Shown here one piece after another: positions 12,101 to 23,082 of a stretch of 64,000 nucleotides of DNA (within the stretch, counting starts at the first letter, position 1; the number at the start of each line of letters is the position of its first letter). Location: positions 496,001-560,000 of the forward strand of contig BCIK01000001.1 in assembly GCA_039545295.1 (NCBI GenBank), given 5' to 3'. The stretch is from Udeniomyces pyricola (lineage: Eukaryota > Basidiomycota > Tremellomycetes > Cystofilobasidiales > Mrakiaceae). Below the pieces are notes generated by a model. That model was not told where the DNA came from and did not search any database. It was given only the letters and a program-made list of their open reading frames with translations. The position numbers were made by a program, and so were the translations under genes.

Positions 12101-12849
12101 TTTGGGAAGACGAAGGTCGATGGGAAGGGATGGAAGAGCGAGCGGCCCGCAAGGTCGTCCAGGACGCTAAGCGTGCGAGGCGAGCAGCGAAGATTGCGAG
12201 GATCTATGAGGAAGGTGATCCGGACGAGTTGGAGGCCCTGAGGACGGTCGGTCTGTGTGGTGTAGGAAGGAAGGCAGGTGGCGGTCGTGCTAGGGGGGTT
12301 GGTGGTAGTCGAGCAAGGGGTGGCGGCGCTAGGGCAGGCAAGGCGACCAAGGCGACCAAGGAAATGAGAGACAAGCTGGCGGCCCTTACCGGTCCTGATG
12401 TGGCAGGGAAGAGGAAGAGAGGGGACGTTGTATTGGGTGATGGAGATGAGGATGGGGAAGGGGGCAACGGGGGGACCCCGCTCCGTCGATCTAAACGGGC
12501 CCGACGGGAAGTCCAACGTCTCGCCGATGACTACGCCGGGTCGGCAACCAAGGCTGGTGGTTCCAGTGCGGAAGAGGACGACCAGGATAATGACACGATG
12601 GCAGCAGCCTTTGTTTCGGGTGCTAGAGGCGAGTTTGGGAGGGTAGCATTTGAGGACGAAAAGGACGACGACGACGAGAACGAACCGGAGGAACAGAAGG
12701 AGGATCTACCGTTTCCTCACGATGACATCGATCCGGAGCTCCTCGAGTTAGAGAAGATGGACTCTGGTGGTCTGATGGCGATGAGAGGCATGATGGGGGG
12801 TGGTGGTGCAGGTTCTTACGCCGACGAGGATGGCTACGAGTCGTATTGA
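9187..12849 (+). CDS. BRF1: TFIIIB subunit of BRF1 type
   Basis: TFIIB-related factor that, with TBP and Bdp1, recruits RNA polymerase III to tRNA and 5S genes. Exons 9187..9540, 9721..9918 and 10042..12849 give 1,119 residues. A zinc ribbon is visible at C37/C40/C56/C59. Two cyclin-like repeats follow (about residues 118-205 and 225-330). A Ser/Thr/Pro-rich, probably disordered stretch of some 330 residues comes next. Near residues 845-890 lies an acidic block followed by EVEFVTKLW and a basic helix, matching the BRF1 C-terminal TBP-binding homology region. The tail has AT-hook-like Gly/Arg runs and acidic clusters. It is about twice the length of yeast Brf1. The first intron (180 nt) has no stop and is a multiple of three. 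TFIIB itself is excluded by length and the C-terminal region; the cyclin repeats are divergent, so the name is likely but not certain. Confidence 0.72.
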
Positions 12850-13844
12850 GAAAGGACGAACTCGGATAGGAATGGGTTGGCGGTTTGTTTGTTTATTTGC
12901 TGTTGTTGCTGTTGCTGCTTTTTTTCTTTCTTTTTTTTTCTTCGTTCTTGCTTTTCCTTCTCTTCTTTCCTTGTTTTGTCTTTGGGTTTGGGGTTTCCGT
13001 CTTGATCTCCCACTGCTCGAGTCTTTACTTTCCATTTCTCTCTTTCTTCTTGGCCCTTCTCATCTCTCTCTCTCTCTCTCTTGCTCTCTCTCATCAGCTC
13101 CCTCACGTCAACACGACATACGCTTAACTACGAACCCCTTCGTTTGATAGTCAAAAAATCCCACGTTCTCATCCACTCGCATCACGTCGACGCTTCAGTC
13201 GCCTCGCTTCTTATTTTATTTCTCTCGCTGATATATATCTATATATCCGTCCCCCCCCCCTTCCCCGCATCAACTGACGCGGTATAACATATATAGGTAA
13301 GGATTTAATCCTCATGCGTCTGTGGTAGCAAGTCTAAAATATCATGATGTATGAACATATTTTCGTCTTTCATACCTCACTCCGACACATAGCCTCATTT
13401 CCCAACTTATCCTTTGCATTGGAAGTGAGTTGAGGGAAGAATGAAGAAAAGACTCTGAGAAACCTGGTTTATGTAAATAAATAAATAAAAAAGGTTGTGA
13501 CAGCAGACGTGATTTGTATCTCATTCAAAAGTGAGGTGTCGATGATGCATCATATATATCGATCGATCATGCTGGTCTTTAGCTTCTCATAGCTGGGTGT
13601 GCGTGCGCGCTTGGAGCTAGGCTAGTTACGTAAGGGGAAGGGAGGAACTGAAAGGGGGGACGTTCTATATCGTTACGCCAACCAAAAAAAAACGAAAGAA
13701 ACAAGACATCTCTAAGTCTAAAGAGGAAAGAAGGAAGAAGAGACACAGACACAGAAAAGCAAAGTGGGGGAAGGAGATGGAGGCGAAAGATGAAGATAAA
13801 GAGACAGGAGGACTATATATATATATATAATTATATATAGCTAC
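12850..13844. other. Convergent intergenic region, pyrimidine-rich
   Basis: No gene seen between the convergent BRF1 and ACH1 genes. It holds a T/C-rich stretch (about 12900-13110) with a CT microsatellite around 13063-13080, a C run near 13251-13260, and an AT palindromic stretch (about 13817-13842) just past the ACH1 stop. These are presumably the two 3' UTRs. Confidence 0.55.
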
Positions 13845-16800
13845 TTAGTCCCACTTCTCGAGCTTCATCGTGCCGTTTTCCTGGAAGTTGGTGTGCATCT
13901 TGAAGGCGTTCCTGTGAGAAGAGAGTGAGAGTTTGGAAAAGGGGGGAAACGAGATGACGGGGTCGAAGGAGAGAGAGGTGGAGATGTAGAGAGAGAAAGA
14001 CGGGGATAAGTAAGTGTAAACAAGGGGGAAGAAGGAAGAGAAATTCAGGTGAAAAGAAAGGGAGGAGAGGGGGGGGGGAGAGGAAAGAAACGATACACGA
14101 ACCTGAGCATGTGAGGCATGTGAGCCGACGAGCTCTTGAGGCACTCAAACAGGGCTCGGTCCTTTTTTTTCAAACGTGTCCGAACGAGGAAAGAAAGAAA
14201 CGAGACGGTTCGTCAGTCATTCAGCTCGGGTTGTTCCATGTGAGGCTCGGATGAAACATAGGGTGGAGTCGATGGAAGAGGACGTTGAGAAACTTACGTA
14301 GTACTCCATGAGCTGGTCACGGTAGTCAGGGTGCGCGCACTGAAGATCCGGGGGAGTAGGAGAGAGGAGATGGTCGTGATCAGCTTGCTTCGGTTTGATA
14401 TGGAAGAAGAAGGGAAAGGGAAGGGGGGGGGGAAGGCAGAAGGCGAAAAGATTCGCTTGTTTGTCGTTGGCTATTCCAGTTCACTCCTGCATACCTTCTG
14501 GATGATAAGAGGAGCTCGATCCCGAGGGCAAAGACCTCGGACTAAAGGCAATAAGAAAAGGGGTGCGGAGGAAAAGGGGAACGGGCGTGAGAAAGACAAG
14601 GCCTGACGTATGGATCGTCCCACGACGTGCGAGGAGGTTACTCACCATCAGCGAGACCTTGCTCCGTCACGATGACTGTGGGGCACAACAAGACGCAACA
14701 AGGGAGGGAAGAAAGAGAAAAGGGGGGTTAACGTTAGGAGCCTCAAGGTTGTATGGTGTGCAGGACCAACTAGATACAATGAAGGGTTGAAAAGTATCGT
14801 ACCATCGAGATCGTGCTCGGTCTGATCGACGTGGCTGGCGAAGGGAACAATGCACGAGATTCCAGTGGGGTCGGTCTTGGTCTTCCTCGCCGAGGGAGTG
14901 TGCATGCTATAGAGAGAGAAAGGATCAAGGTCAAAATCCCGAGGCGTTAGTAACGGAGAAATGCGTTGAAAGAGAGGAGGCATAGCAGACCGATGAAAGT
15001 GCTTACACTATACGACAGAACCAACCCCGCCGTGTATAGAGAGAGAGGATAAAGAAACGCAAGTAAGAATGAAAAGGAGCAATCAGCTGCTGCTGATAGC
15101 TGATTTGACAAAGCAAAGTGCGGACACGAGGCAAGAAAGGGACGGACTCGAGATCTTGGCGTTTCGGAGGAAATCAGCCGAGCCTCCAATACCGTTGAGC
15201 ATACGCGACCCAAGAGCGTTGGTCCTACCAAAAGCAAGTCAAGACAGCAAAGTGAAAAAAGTGCATGAGATTTGTGAGCACATGTACATCGTACAGATAT
15301 GCAGTCAGCGAAACAAATGCCCAGATAGAAAGTCCAAGGGAGAGAGCAACTCACGAGTTGGCGTGGGCATACATGTCGACTATAATTGGTAAGCCAAACA
15401 ATAGGGATTGTCAGCTTTGACTGCTCTTGGAGTTGCAGCATAAGTATGATGATGAGGAAGCAAACTACTCACCCTCAAGCGGAGTGTTCATCGCGATGAC
15501 ACCCAATCGCCTGATGATCTCGGGTGAGTTAGCGACCTGCTGCGATCGGAGGAGGAGCTTGTCCTTGTAGAGATCCCAGTCTCGGTCTACAGAGCCAATG
15601 AGCATAGACCGAACAGAACGACCGTCAGTATACAAACCCATGGGGACTAAGAGGGACACGAGACCAAGAAAGCCAGCTTTCTGATCGGATCACATCGGAC
15701 GTACAGAACTTTTCAAAGCCCTCGGGCGAGAATCGGATCGAAGTGGCAGTCGCAAAGTCGAGCTTGCCCGAGTCAAGGAAGTCAAGGAAGGTGTCCTGGA
15801 GGAAGAGACGATAGTAGCGAGAGAATGGTTGATGGCGTGCATTCCGATCAGCAGCTATCATTGAGGAGGAGGGATGACAATCGGGCCGCTAAGAGGTGCG
15901 GACTCAATGACGGGGGACGCAACGAACCTGGAGAACCTCGGTCCAGACAGTCAGACGGTCAAAGTGAGCTTTGGAAAGACCTCCAATGACGGCGTTCGCA
16001 ATGTTTCCGATACCCGATTGAAGACTGTCGTGGACAGAAGGACGACGCTTTCGTATCAGTGAAGAAAGCTCGAGAACTGAGGATGCCCATCCATGGTTGA
16101 CGAACAAGCAAACGAATGCAGGCAGCCTTGGTCATCACGTACGGCAGCAGCTCCTTGGGCAGTCGACCGTTCTCGACCTCGGAGCTCAGGAACTCAATGA
16201 TGTGACCAGCGATGGCTCGGCTGACGTCGTCTTCGGGCGCGTTGGAGCCGGTGTTATCTGGCTTGTCAGACTCAATGATCGCAACGACACGATCCGGGTC
16301 GACGGGGATAGATGTCGAACCGATGCGGCAATTGGGCTTGGTGATGAGGTAGGGTTGTCGGTAGGGAGGGAGGAAGGATTGGCTGGATAGGATGGGTGAG
16401 ATGACAGCAAATGACATAGTCAGTCATGGATATTGACAAATCAACCCTGGACTGAGCTTGTAACCATGCCAAGTTGGAAACGATCGATCGGAAAGACTGA
16501 CTTGATGTCATGCAGACCATCGAACGAAGGAAGCTTGGTGTTGACCTCGATGATAATGTTTCGGGCTGAAGCAATGATCTCCGGGGTAGCACCAACCGAC
16601 GCTCCGGGTACGATGGATCCATCCGCCTTGATAGCCGTAGCTGTTTTGAATACAGTTTATTTATTTATTTATCAGTCATGGGAACTAGGAGGGATAGCTG
16701 AGTGGGCAAGAAAGGTAAGCATGTATACCTTCAATGATGGCCCAGTCAAGGTGCTTGCCGTCGTCATTCTTTTTGCCCTTCTTGACCTTGTCGTAGAATC

Positions 16801-18011
16801 CGTAGGTCAAGTCTAGATACAGACGTGAAGAGAATTGAATGATACGAGAAGAGAGGCGAGTTGTGAAGGGATGGTAGAAATTCGGGGCAGAAATAAAGTC
16901 GCGTGAGAAAGTCGCGTCCAATGAGAGCTCGTCCTCATCTCTTGACTAGTGTTAGCCTCTATCACTCACCTTGCGGGAACATGCTCACTAGGGACCAAAA
17001 AGAAAGATCGGGTAAAAATCAGATCAGTTGATTTATTTTCAGGAAGTGATTTTGACGCGAAGGGACCTGAGTAGAAAACGTACGATGCTTGTCGGCGAAA
17101 CGAATCCTGCCCTGGTTGATGCCCTTACTGATGTTCTTGCCGACCTGGAAACAACGCAACGCGACAAATGCACCGTCAGGTGTCGATCGTAGCGCATGAT
17201 GTATGCATATAAAATCAACGAGAACAAGAGCAAAGAACAAAGAACAAAAGCTGGGATTGCTCAGCGTACCTGATGGGGAAACCGGCGATCAATCATGTCG
17301 AGGGTGGCCCAACGGTCCTCGACTTCGGGTCCAGTACTCGCGCCGACAAAGAGGTCAAACTTCAGCTTGCCCTGAAGGTTCTCCTTCTCAACATGATCGG
17401 CCTAAGCAGCATCAAATCATGTTGTTCGTGTAGTGAGTTGATGACAGAACAAGGTAGGAAGAGGAATGGAGAAGCATCCAATGAGAACGGAAGGGGAAAG
17501 CGGAGAAGAAGGGAAGAACGGAATTGTTGGGGTCAGCCGCCAGCCGGCTTGGCTTTCTTTCTTAACCCAATCACAACGTACGAGAGCAGTAGGAAGCATC
17601 TTGGGGTATCCGACACCCTGTAAGATTTGCAAATCGGAGTAGAAGTAAATGTGAATGTGAAAGAATGAGAAGAGGCATCAGCGAATGAATGACGTTGTAC
17701 GGTCGGACCTCGCCCGTTGGGGGATTGACGAGCGTCAAGTTGGGGGCAGCATAAAAGGGAGGATGGGGAGGAGGGTAGCTCCATCTTGGCAGCTGGTTTC
17801 CGTTCATCATGCATCTATATCGAAGCCTATCAAGCCAGTCTGATGAAGGATCAAGCAAAGAGAGAAAAGTCGAACGAACAGTGAAGCCACTCCATCCAAT
17901 GGCATCGCCGTGCTTGAAGTGGTGAACGAGCGAACTCGCGCAAGGAACGACTTTTGAGTAGAGACTCGGTCGATGGATTCGGGACTTGATGGCGGCCGAG
18001 ACGTGGGACAT
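13845..18011 (-). CDS. ACH1: Acetyl-CoA hydrolase / succinyl-CoA:acetate CoA-transferase
   Basis: Mitochondrial CoA-transferase family 1 enzyme that moves CoA between succinyl-CoA and acetate and so detoxifies acetate. Twenty exons: 18011..17880, 17617..17582, 17401..17270, 17144..17084, 16987..16970, 16812..16729, 16640..16502, 16382..16143, 16024..15928, 15795..15705, 15586..15473, 15379..15355, 15224..15148, 15007, 14906..14803, 14675..14646, 14541..14495, 14339..14298, 14161..14103, 13911..13845. They give 531 residues (yeast Ach1 526). Family blocks seen are [49 protein letters not shown] and [18 protein letters not shown]. The frame holds only if one nucleotide (T at 15007) is an exon between two introns. 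Introns contain G/C homopolymers. Identity is very secure; the micro-exon is an inference. Confidence 0.93.
15007..15007 (-). other. ACH1: Putative one-nucleotide exon of ACH1
   Basis: Exon 13 ends ...TCG A before donor GTCCGT (15147..15142) and exon 15 starts C ATG after acceptor TATAG (14911..14907). Joining them directly shifts the frame. Between them lies GTATAG-T-GTAAGC: an acceptor, a single T, and a donor. Including the T gives TCG ATC ATG (S-I-M), exactly the conserved SIMHTPS motif. The flanking introns are 140 and 100 nt, and the second has a clear CTAAC branch site. A base error in the sequence is the main alternative. Confidence 0.6.
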
Positions 18012-18822
18012 GGTTATCGTCTTAGAGTGTGGGTAAGATACAAGGGGCTAATCTAAGGGTATGAAGTAAAAAACGAAGAGTAGGGAGAGGGTGACGATGA
18101 TGATTGAAGTGGGATATCGTCCGGTAGCCGAGACAAAGGAAGGAAGTATGAAGTAGAAAGAAGGAGAAACGGAATCGTTCACAAGAGGGTCGACTTTCTG
18201 TCATCCGCCGCCCAACGCCGCCGCACCGGCCGTCAGCCTCCACATTATTATTATCTATTCGATTCCCATTCCTGCGCCATGCATTCATAGCTTCTACGCG
18301 TCCATGCTCAAACAAGCTCACCAGCTAGATCCAATATCCGCACTCGGAGTCTCATCCCGGTCACTTCCGAGCTTTAGACTCAGGTTTTCTTCATCAAATC
18401 ACCCGTTCTTGCCCGAGAGCGTCATGACGAATCATGCAGTCCACACCAATTAAACCGGCCCTGTCGTCCGTGATCCCCGGATTTTACTCCACTTTCCCAA
18501 CTTATTCATCTGCCAGCTGCACCGACCCTCATCGCGCCTGCCGCTACGTGCACTCTTCTATTACGAGCTTCTCCACCGCCCCCTCCGATCAACTTCCTCT
18601 CGACCGGTTTCATGACGCACTCGATATCAGAACCGGCACGAGCCGGCTAACTGTCAGCCGTTACGTAATATATCCGTTCCGAGCTCAATTTAGATGGCCA
18701 AAAACGAGCTCAGTGTCTTGATCACCATCACGGCCTTGCAACCTTCGCTCTGTTTTCCAGTGCAGTACGATTAGCTCATTTGATCAAGGAAGCTTCAGGC
18801 AAGCCGGCTGGAACGGATGAGA
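18012..18822. other. Intergenic, ACH1 promoter and TRAPPC12 3' region
   Basis: No convincing gene. Short open frames here show no family similarity and biased composition. The ACH1 promoter and leader should lie in the part next to 18012, which is rich in short purine tracts on the + strand. Confidence 0.5.
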
Positions 18823-21229
18823 TTAAAAAGATGAAGAGAGATCGATGGGTGCAAAAGAAAAGTAAACCGCAATCGAATCAGCTTGGGTCCATCTTTTCGA
18901 GCCCTCAAAAACATCGATGCTTTCGGGAGTACGCACTCGGAGGCCCTCGCCAGCCCATCTTCCAACGGGGAGCAGCAGCTTGTGGATCTTTCTCTCCGTC
19001 GCACTGTTGGTGCCATAACGAAGTTCGTAAAGCGTCGCCTTGAGGAGGGAATCGAGGCGAGCAGATGATCGTCAGTGAAAAAGACACAACAGACTTCACG
19101 CTCGCAATTCGACCAGATTTAAACGTACCAAGTTAAAGACGATTGGCTCGATGAGTGCCGAGCTGGGAGATGATGCGATTAAGGCTTCGAGCGTTTCAAT
19201 CGCTTCATCAATCCGGTTGAGGTAGAGTAAAGAAACTGCTAGACCATTGGTGGCCTGCAGTAGAATGGAAGAGGGTGCTCCAGATGAGGAAACACAAGTC
19301 GGTCAGCTTACAGCGACCAGATAGATAGCGATTAAATCAGACAATTCAGACCGTGCACGCACGATCAAGCTGATACCATCTTCCTCCTGCTCCCCTCTCC
19401 CAGTCAAGTTTCGAAAGATGCCCTCTGCCTTGGTCCATTCTCCGTTAGACGTCACCGAGATAGCTTCTGCAAGCTTCTTGGAACGGGTCGTCGAAGGAAG
19501 CAACGAGAGAGCTGTATTGGCCGAAGCTCGATCGCCTACAGACAGATGCAGGCGGTGGAGATGTTCTCTCGGCACGATAGGGGCCAGGGATGGTTGAACG
19601 AGCGAAAGGGCTGCCATAGGGTCCTTTAAGGTGGAACAAAGGAAGGATTCGTCAGCGTTCAAGGCATGATAGCACCCTACGGATAATTGATGAATCCACT
19701 CACCCCAAGGTTGACCAGCGTTGCACTGATCACCCTGCCTACACTCTCCCCCCTCTCTTTCCACTTATTCGCTGAGTCATCAGAGTCGGGGTCCTCCGGT
19801 CGGGCCGACGATTTCTGCGTCTTGATCGCCTCCTTTCTTGCCTCACGCTTGCACCTCTGTAGCAATCGAAGTAGCCCGTCTATTCCTTGAGTCTGAGCTA
19901 GCATGACCTCCAGCTCGAACGGAATGGCATCCTGATCTTGGATGTGAGCGAGTTGAGACGGCGAGAGCGAGTGAGAGGTTTTAGGGTTCAAGATCGACGA
20001 AGGGGAGAGGAGGCTGAATAGATGATTCAGTTCGCGAGTGTGGTGAGTTGGAAGATGGAGAGAAAGGAGGGACACGTGTCGGAGGTGAAATAGCTAGTAT
20101 CAAGGTCAACGTACAGAGTAGCCGAGGTCAGTGTGCGGCATGCATCAATAGGATGGTTGAGGCGGCTTGATTCAGAGCAAATAAGAATACATACCTTCAG
20201 GATCGACACTATGTCCTTTGGATCTCCGTTTACTATTCGGTCCCTGCTCAGGACCGCAAGCGATCGCCATGAAGATGTTGCAAGGAGCTCTTCGATGGAG
20301 CGCTCGAGCGTGTAGTCGCCAACCTGATTCGCTTGAGAGTCGCGTCGAGGACGCGAGTTGGGAGGGAGGTATTTGGTGAACGCGGGCGCGAGTGGGTCCG
20401 ACTACGTGCCGATATAACATTTCGTCAGGGCAAGCAAAACCAAACGTCAGTCATTTGCTAGACAAACACGCGATGCACCAGAACAAAACGGGCAACACCC
20501 AATTGGACGCACGGAGGGGAGCGGAAGGAATAAACTCGGGTTTGTTAACTGAGGATACGAGGGATGCCTCGACGTCTCATCACCAGCGTCGAAGCTGCCC
20601 CCGATACCAAGTCCTCGCTTGCCATGGGTCGGAGAATGGGCACGACTACCAGGAGTACTCGATGATCGGTCGCTACCAGCTCGGGACGTGGCCCGGCTGC
20701 GATTGCGGCTCTGAGAAGGGGACGCGGTCCGAGGCGAGGTTTGGCCCGACGAGTGACTGATGAGTGATTGGAAGAGAAGGGGGTTCCCATGATGGTGGGG
20801 AATGCGAGCAGAAGAGAAGGTCGAGGTAGGAGCAGTGCCACTGCCAGCCGTTGATGAAGCAGTAGAAGAGGGAGGGTGAGCGGAATGTGTGAGATGAGGA
20901 GAGGGAAATTCGTGATGGTCATCGGGGGCTCGGATAGTAGAGGAGGAAGAGTACTGTCGAGCATGCGTCGAAGAGGACGATCCGTGGTGGGGGTCTGGGG
21001 CATCTATACTTGGGTCTGAGCTGTACGCATCGTCGGGAACGGGCGGTGGAGAGGAGGTGATAGAAGGTAGCAGGCCGGTTAGGGACGTGGCGCCATGGGA
21101 GGGATAATCGGTCGAGGGGAAAGGGGAGCTGCCTGAGATGGAGTAAGAGCGGTCGGACCGAGCGGTAGAGTTGCTGGTAGGGTGGAGTTGTGGTACTGTC
21201 GGTTGGGGCGGTGATGAGGGAGAGGACAT
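18823..21229 (-). CDS. TRAPPC12: TRAPPC12-like TPR protein (TRAPP complex)
   Basis: Probable subunit of a TRAPP tethering complex acting in ER-Golgi traffic. Exons 21229..20513, 20401..20195, 20093..19704, 19623..19312, 19254..19129, 19038..18823 close to 655 residues. Residues 1-239 are Ser/Pro/Thr/His-rich and look disordered. The conserved part starts at SDPLAPAFTKYLPP (about residue 240) and continues as helical TPR-like repeats, for example ATNGLAVSLLYLNRIDEAI. It ends with FNLATLYELRYG...KIHKLLLPV, which resembles the TRAPPC12 C-terminal TPR signature (FNLCTLYEL in animals). The start at 21229 is chosen because the in-frame ATG 33 codons upstream gives an unlikely sequence overlapping the divergent promoter. 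It is divergent from the SET gene. TPR proteins are easily confused, so the name is probable rather than certain. Confidence 0.7.
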
Positions 21230-21664
21230 GACGAGAGCCGTCGATGGATGGTACAAGGGGGTTGATCGGTCGTAAGTGTGTATGTTTGTATGTATGATGG
21301 TAGCGACCCAAGTACAGTAACAGGACACCGGTGTACAGGGACACTAGCAACGCCAGGGCAAGCACAGCAACAGCAACAACAACATATGTACTATGTAATA
21401 CGCCTATTATATTATATTACATATGATTCAGCGCACGCCCTGATCGTAACAAGGCCTCAGGTCACAAAGGCCTCGCCTCACCGGGATGAATCATCTCCTG
21501 ATCGAACCGGCAAAGACCGGGACATCCCGACTGACGCTGAGCTGAACCATTCCGGCCACCGTATGTACCTGACCCCGGCAATTCATTCGTGTCCCCCCCA
21601 ACCAACCAGTATCCATCATCGACCCCATCATCGACCCCCAACCACCACACTCCGCTTGCTCAAC
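21230..21664. promoter_or_regulatory. Shared divergent promoter of TRAPPC12 and SET genes
   Basis: This 435-bp region lies between two divergent start codons. It includes a CA/CAA-rich stretch and an AT-rich inverted repeat: ATGTAATA at 21393..21400 and TATTACAT at 21415..21422. No known regulatory site is assigned. Confidence 0.45.
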
Positions 21665-22672
21665 ATGCCTGTCGCCACCCCTCAGCCCGCTATCCTCGAC
21701 TCTCCCCCACTCAAAGTCAATCACCTCACTTCCCATCCCACCCTCCTCCAAGTCCATCACAAACCCGGCACGGATCAGTCTTGGGTCTGCCTCCTCACCA
21801 AGGGTGGAATCAAGGCCGGTCAAACCGTCGCCAAGTTTGAAGGTCTCACCAGGTCAGTCCTCTCACACAAGCAGCAACCTCGTCAGATGGTACACGGCTG
21901 ACCAGTCTTCCTAACGTCTCTCGGTTCAATCAGGGGTGTCAAAGCGTACAGCTCCGTTCAAGTTCGTCTTGGTTCCTTGCCTCGAAGGCCTCGCTCGTTC
22001 GACTCATTCCCAGCCAGTCATCTCGCAGTACTCATGCTGATGGAAGTGCGTTGATCCATTCACCAGATTGGACCTCTACCAGAGGATCACGTGGAGCTCA
22101 ATTCATCGCTTCTCTACCTCAACCACTCGTGCCGTCCAAACTGCGCCTTCGTCATATCGACTTCGATCCCTCAGGATGAATGGGAGGTCAGGGCATTGAC
22201 TGACCTTGAAGAAGGCGAGGTTCTCACGTTCTTTTATCCTTCAACCGAGGTGAGATCCCTTTGCCTCTTCGCTTTGCTGTTGCACCATTTGAGGGTCTGA
22301 AGCGCTCCGAGTCACCTTCGGCTACATCCGGGCCGGTCTAGTATTGACCACATATGCAATCCCTTGTCCCCCGGCCCCTGTGACGGTTTTTGCTCTGTCC
22401 CCTTCACATGGCCTTCTCAGTGGGAGATGGACCGCGCATTTGCCTGCCGGTGCAATGAACCAGTAAGTCGGCTTGAACGATAGCCGTCCGGGTTGATTGA
22501 TCGATGCCAGCTGCAACTTAAAACAAACACGTGTGTTTCATCTTGATTCGTCCATCAGCAATGCCTTCAAATGATACAGGGAGCTTCCAAGATCCCCCGA
22601 GATATTCTTGGCCGTCAACTTTACATCAGCCCGCATATCCTGGCGTTGAAGGAAGAGCAAGATAAGGCTTAG
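21665..22672 (+). CDS. Short SET-domain protein (putative lysine methyltransferase)
   Basis: Small protein with the conserved C-terminal half of a SET methyltransferase fold. Exons 21665..21852, 21934..21961 (28 nt), 22067..22249, 22421..22462, 22559..22672 close to 184 residues. The cofactor-binding motif NHSCRPNC lies at residues 91-98. It is followed by ALTDLEEGEVLTFFYPSTEWEM, where the usual catalytic-tyrosine DY/NY position appears as FFYP. A post-SET-like cysteine cluster (FACRCNEPQCLQ) follows. No SET-I insert or zinc-finger pre-SET is seen, so it is much shorter than histone methyltransferases and resembles small stand-alone fungal SET proteins. Substrate is unknown. The start at 21665 is the first ATG in frame with the conserved N-terminal GGIKAGQTVAKF segment. 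Confidence 0.75.
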
Positions 22673-23082
22673 TGATGAGGGTCATCGGAGGAGCGAGCGA
22701 ATTGAGGGAGGATGTCTAGCTTTTTGGACATCATCATTGATCAACATTCGCTCAGGGAACGGACTTGCATTCCACTGTAGTTTATATCGCACGTGCTCAT
22801 CTTGCTCTGAGCTGCTATGTAATGACACCTTATGTAAGATCGACGTTATGGTTGTCACTGGGCGTGTTGAACCAAGTTAGTACTTACCGGCCTGGATCAA
22901 CGCGTCTTAGACCTCATCGATCTTCGACGCGCCACGTCCGAAGTCCGCGGTCACGTAATCATGCATCTCACCGAGCCAAACTGAGCTTGAACATTGAACC
23001 TCTTCTGTCCCCTGGTCCGCTGGCACCCCCTTCTATCACATCCATACCCCAGCTTCTCCATCTTGCTGCCTCCGAATTTATC
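22673..23082. other. Intergenic with in-frame upstream extension of the next gene
   Basis: No separate gene. The reading frame of the next protein stays open back to an ATG at 22765, adding 106 Arg/Ser-rich residues without family resemblance. I regard this as 5' leader, but an extended N-terminus is possible. Confidence 0.4.

Noticed and set aside
20447..20760. Plus-strand open frame over the 5' part of the TRAPPC12 gene
   Set aside because: It is antisense to the low-complexity N-terminal exon, with no recognisable protein.
22765..23082. N-terminal extension of the thioredoxin-fold protein
   Set aside because: The frame is open, but the residues are Arg/Ser-rich with no fold signal; treated as leader, though not fully excluded.
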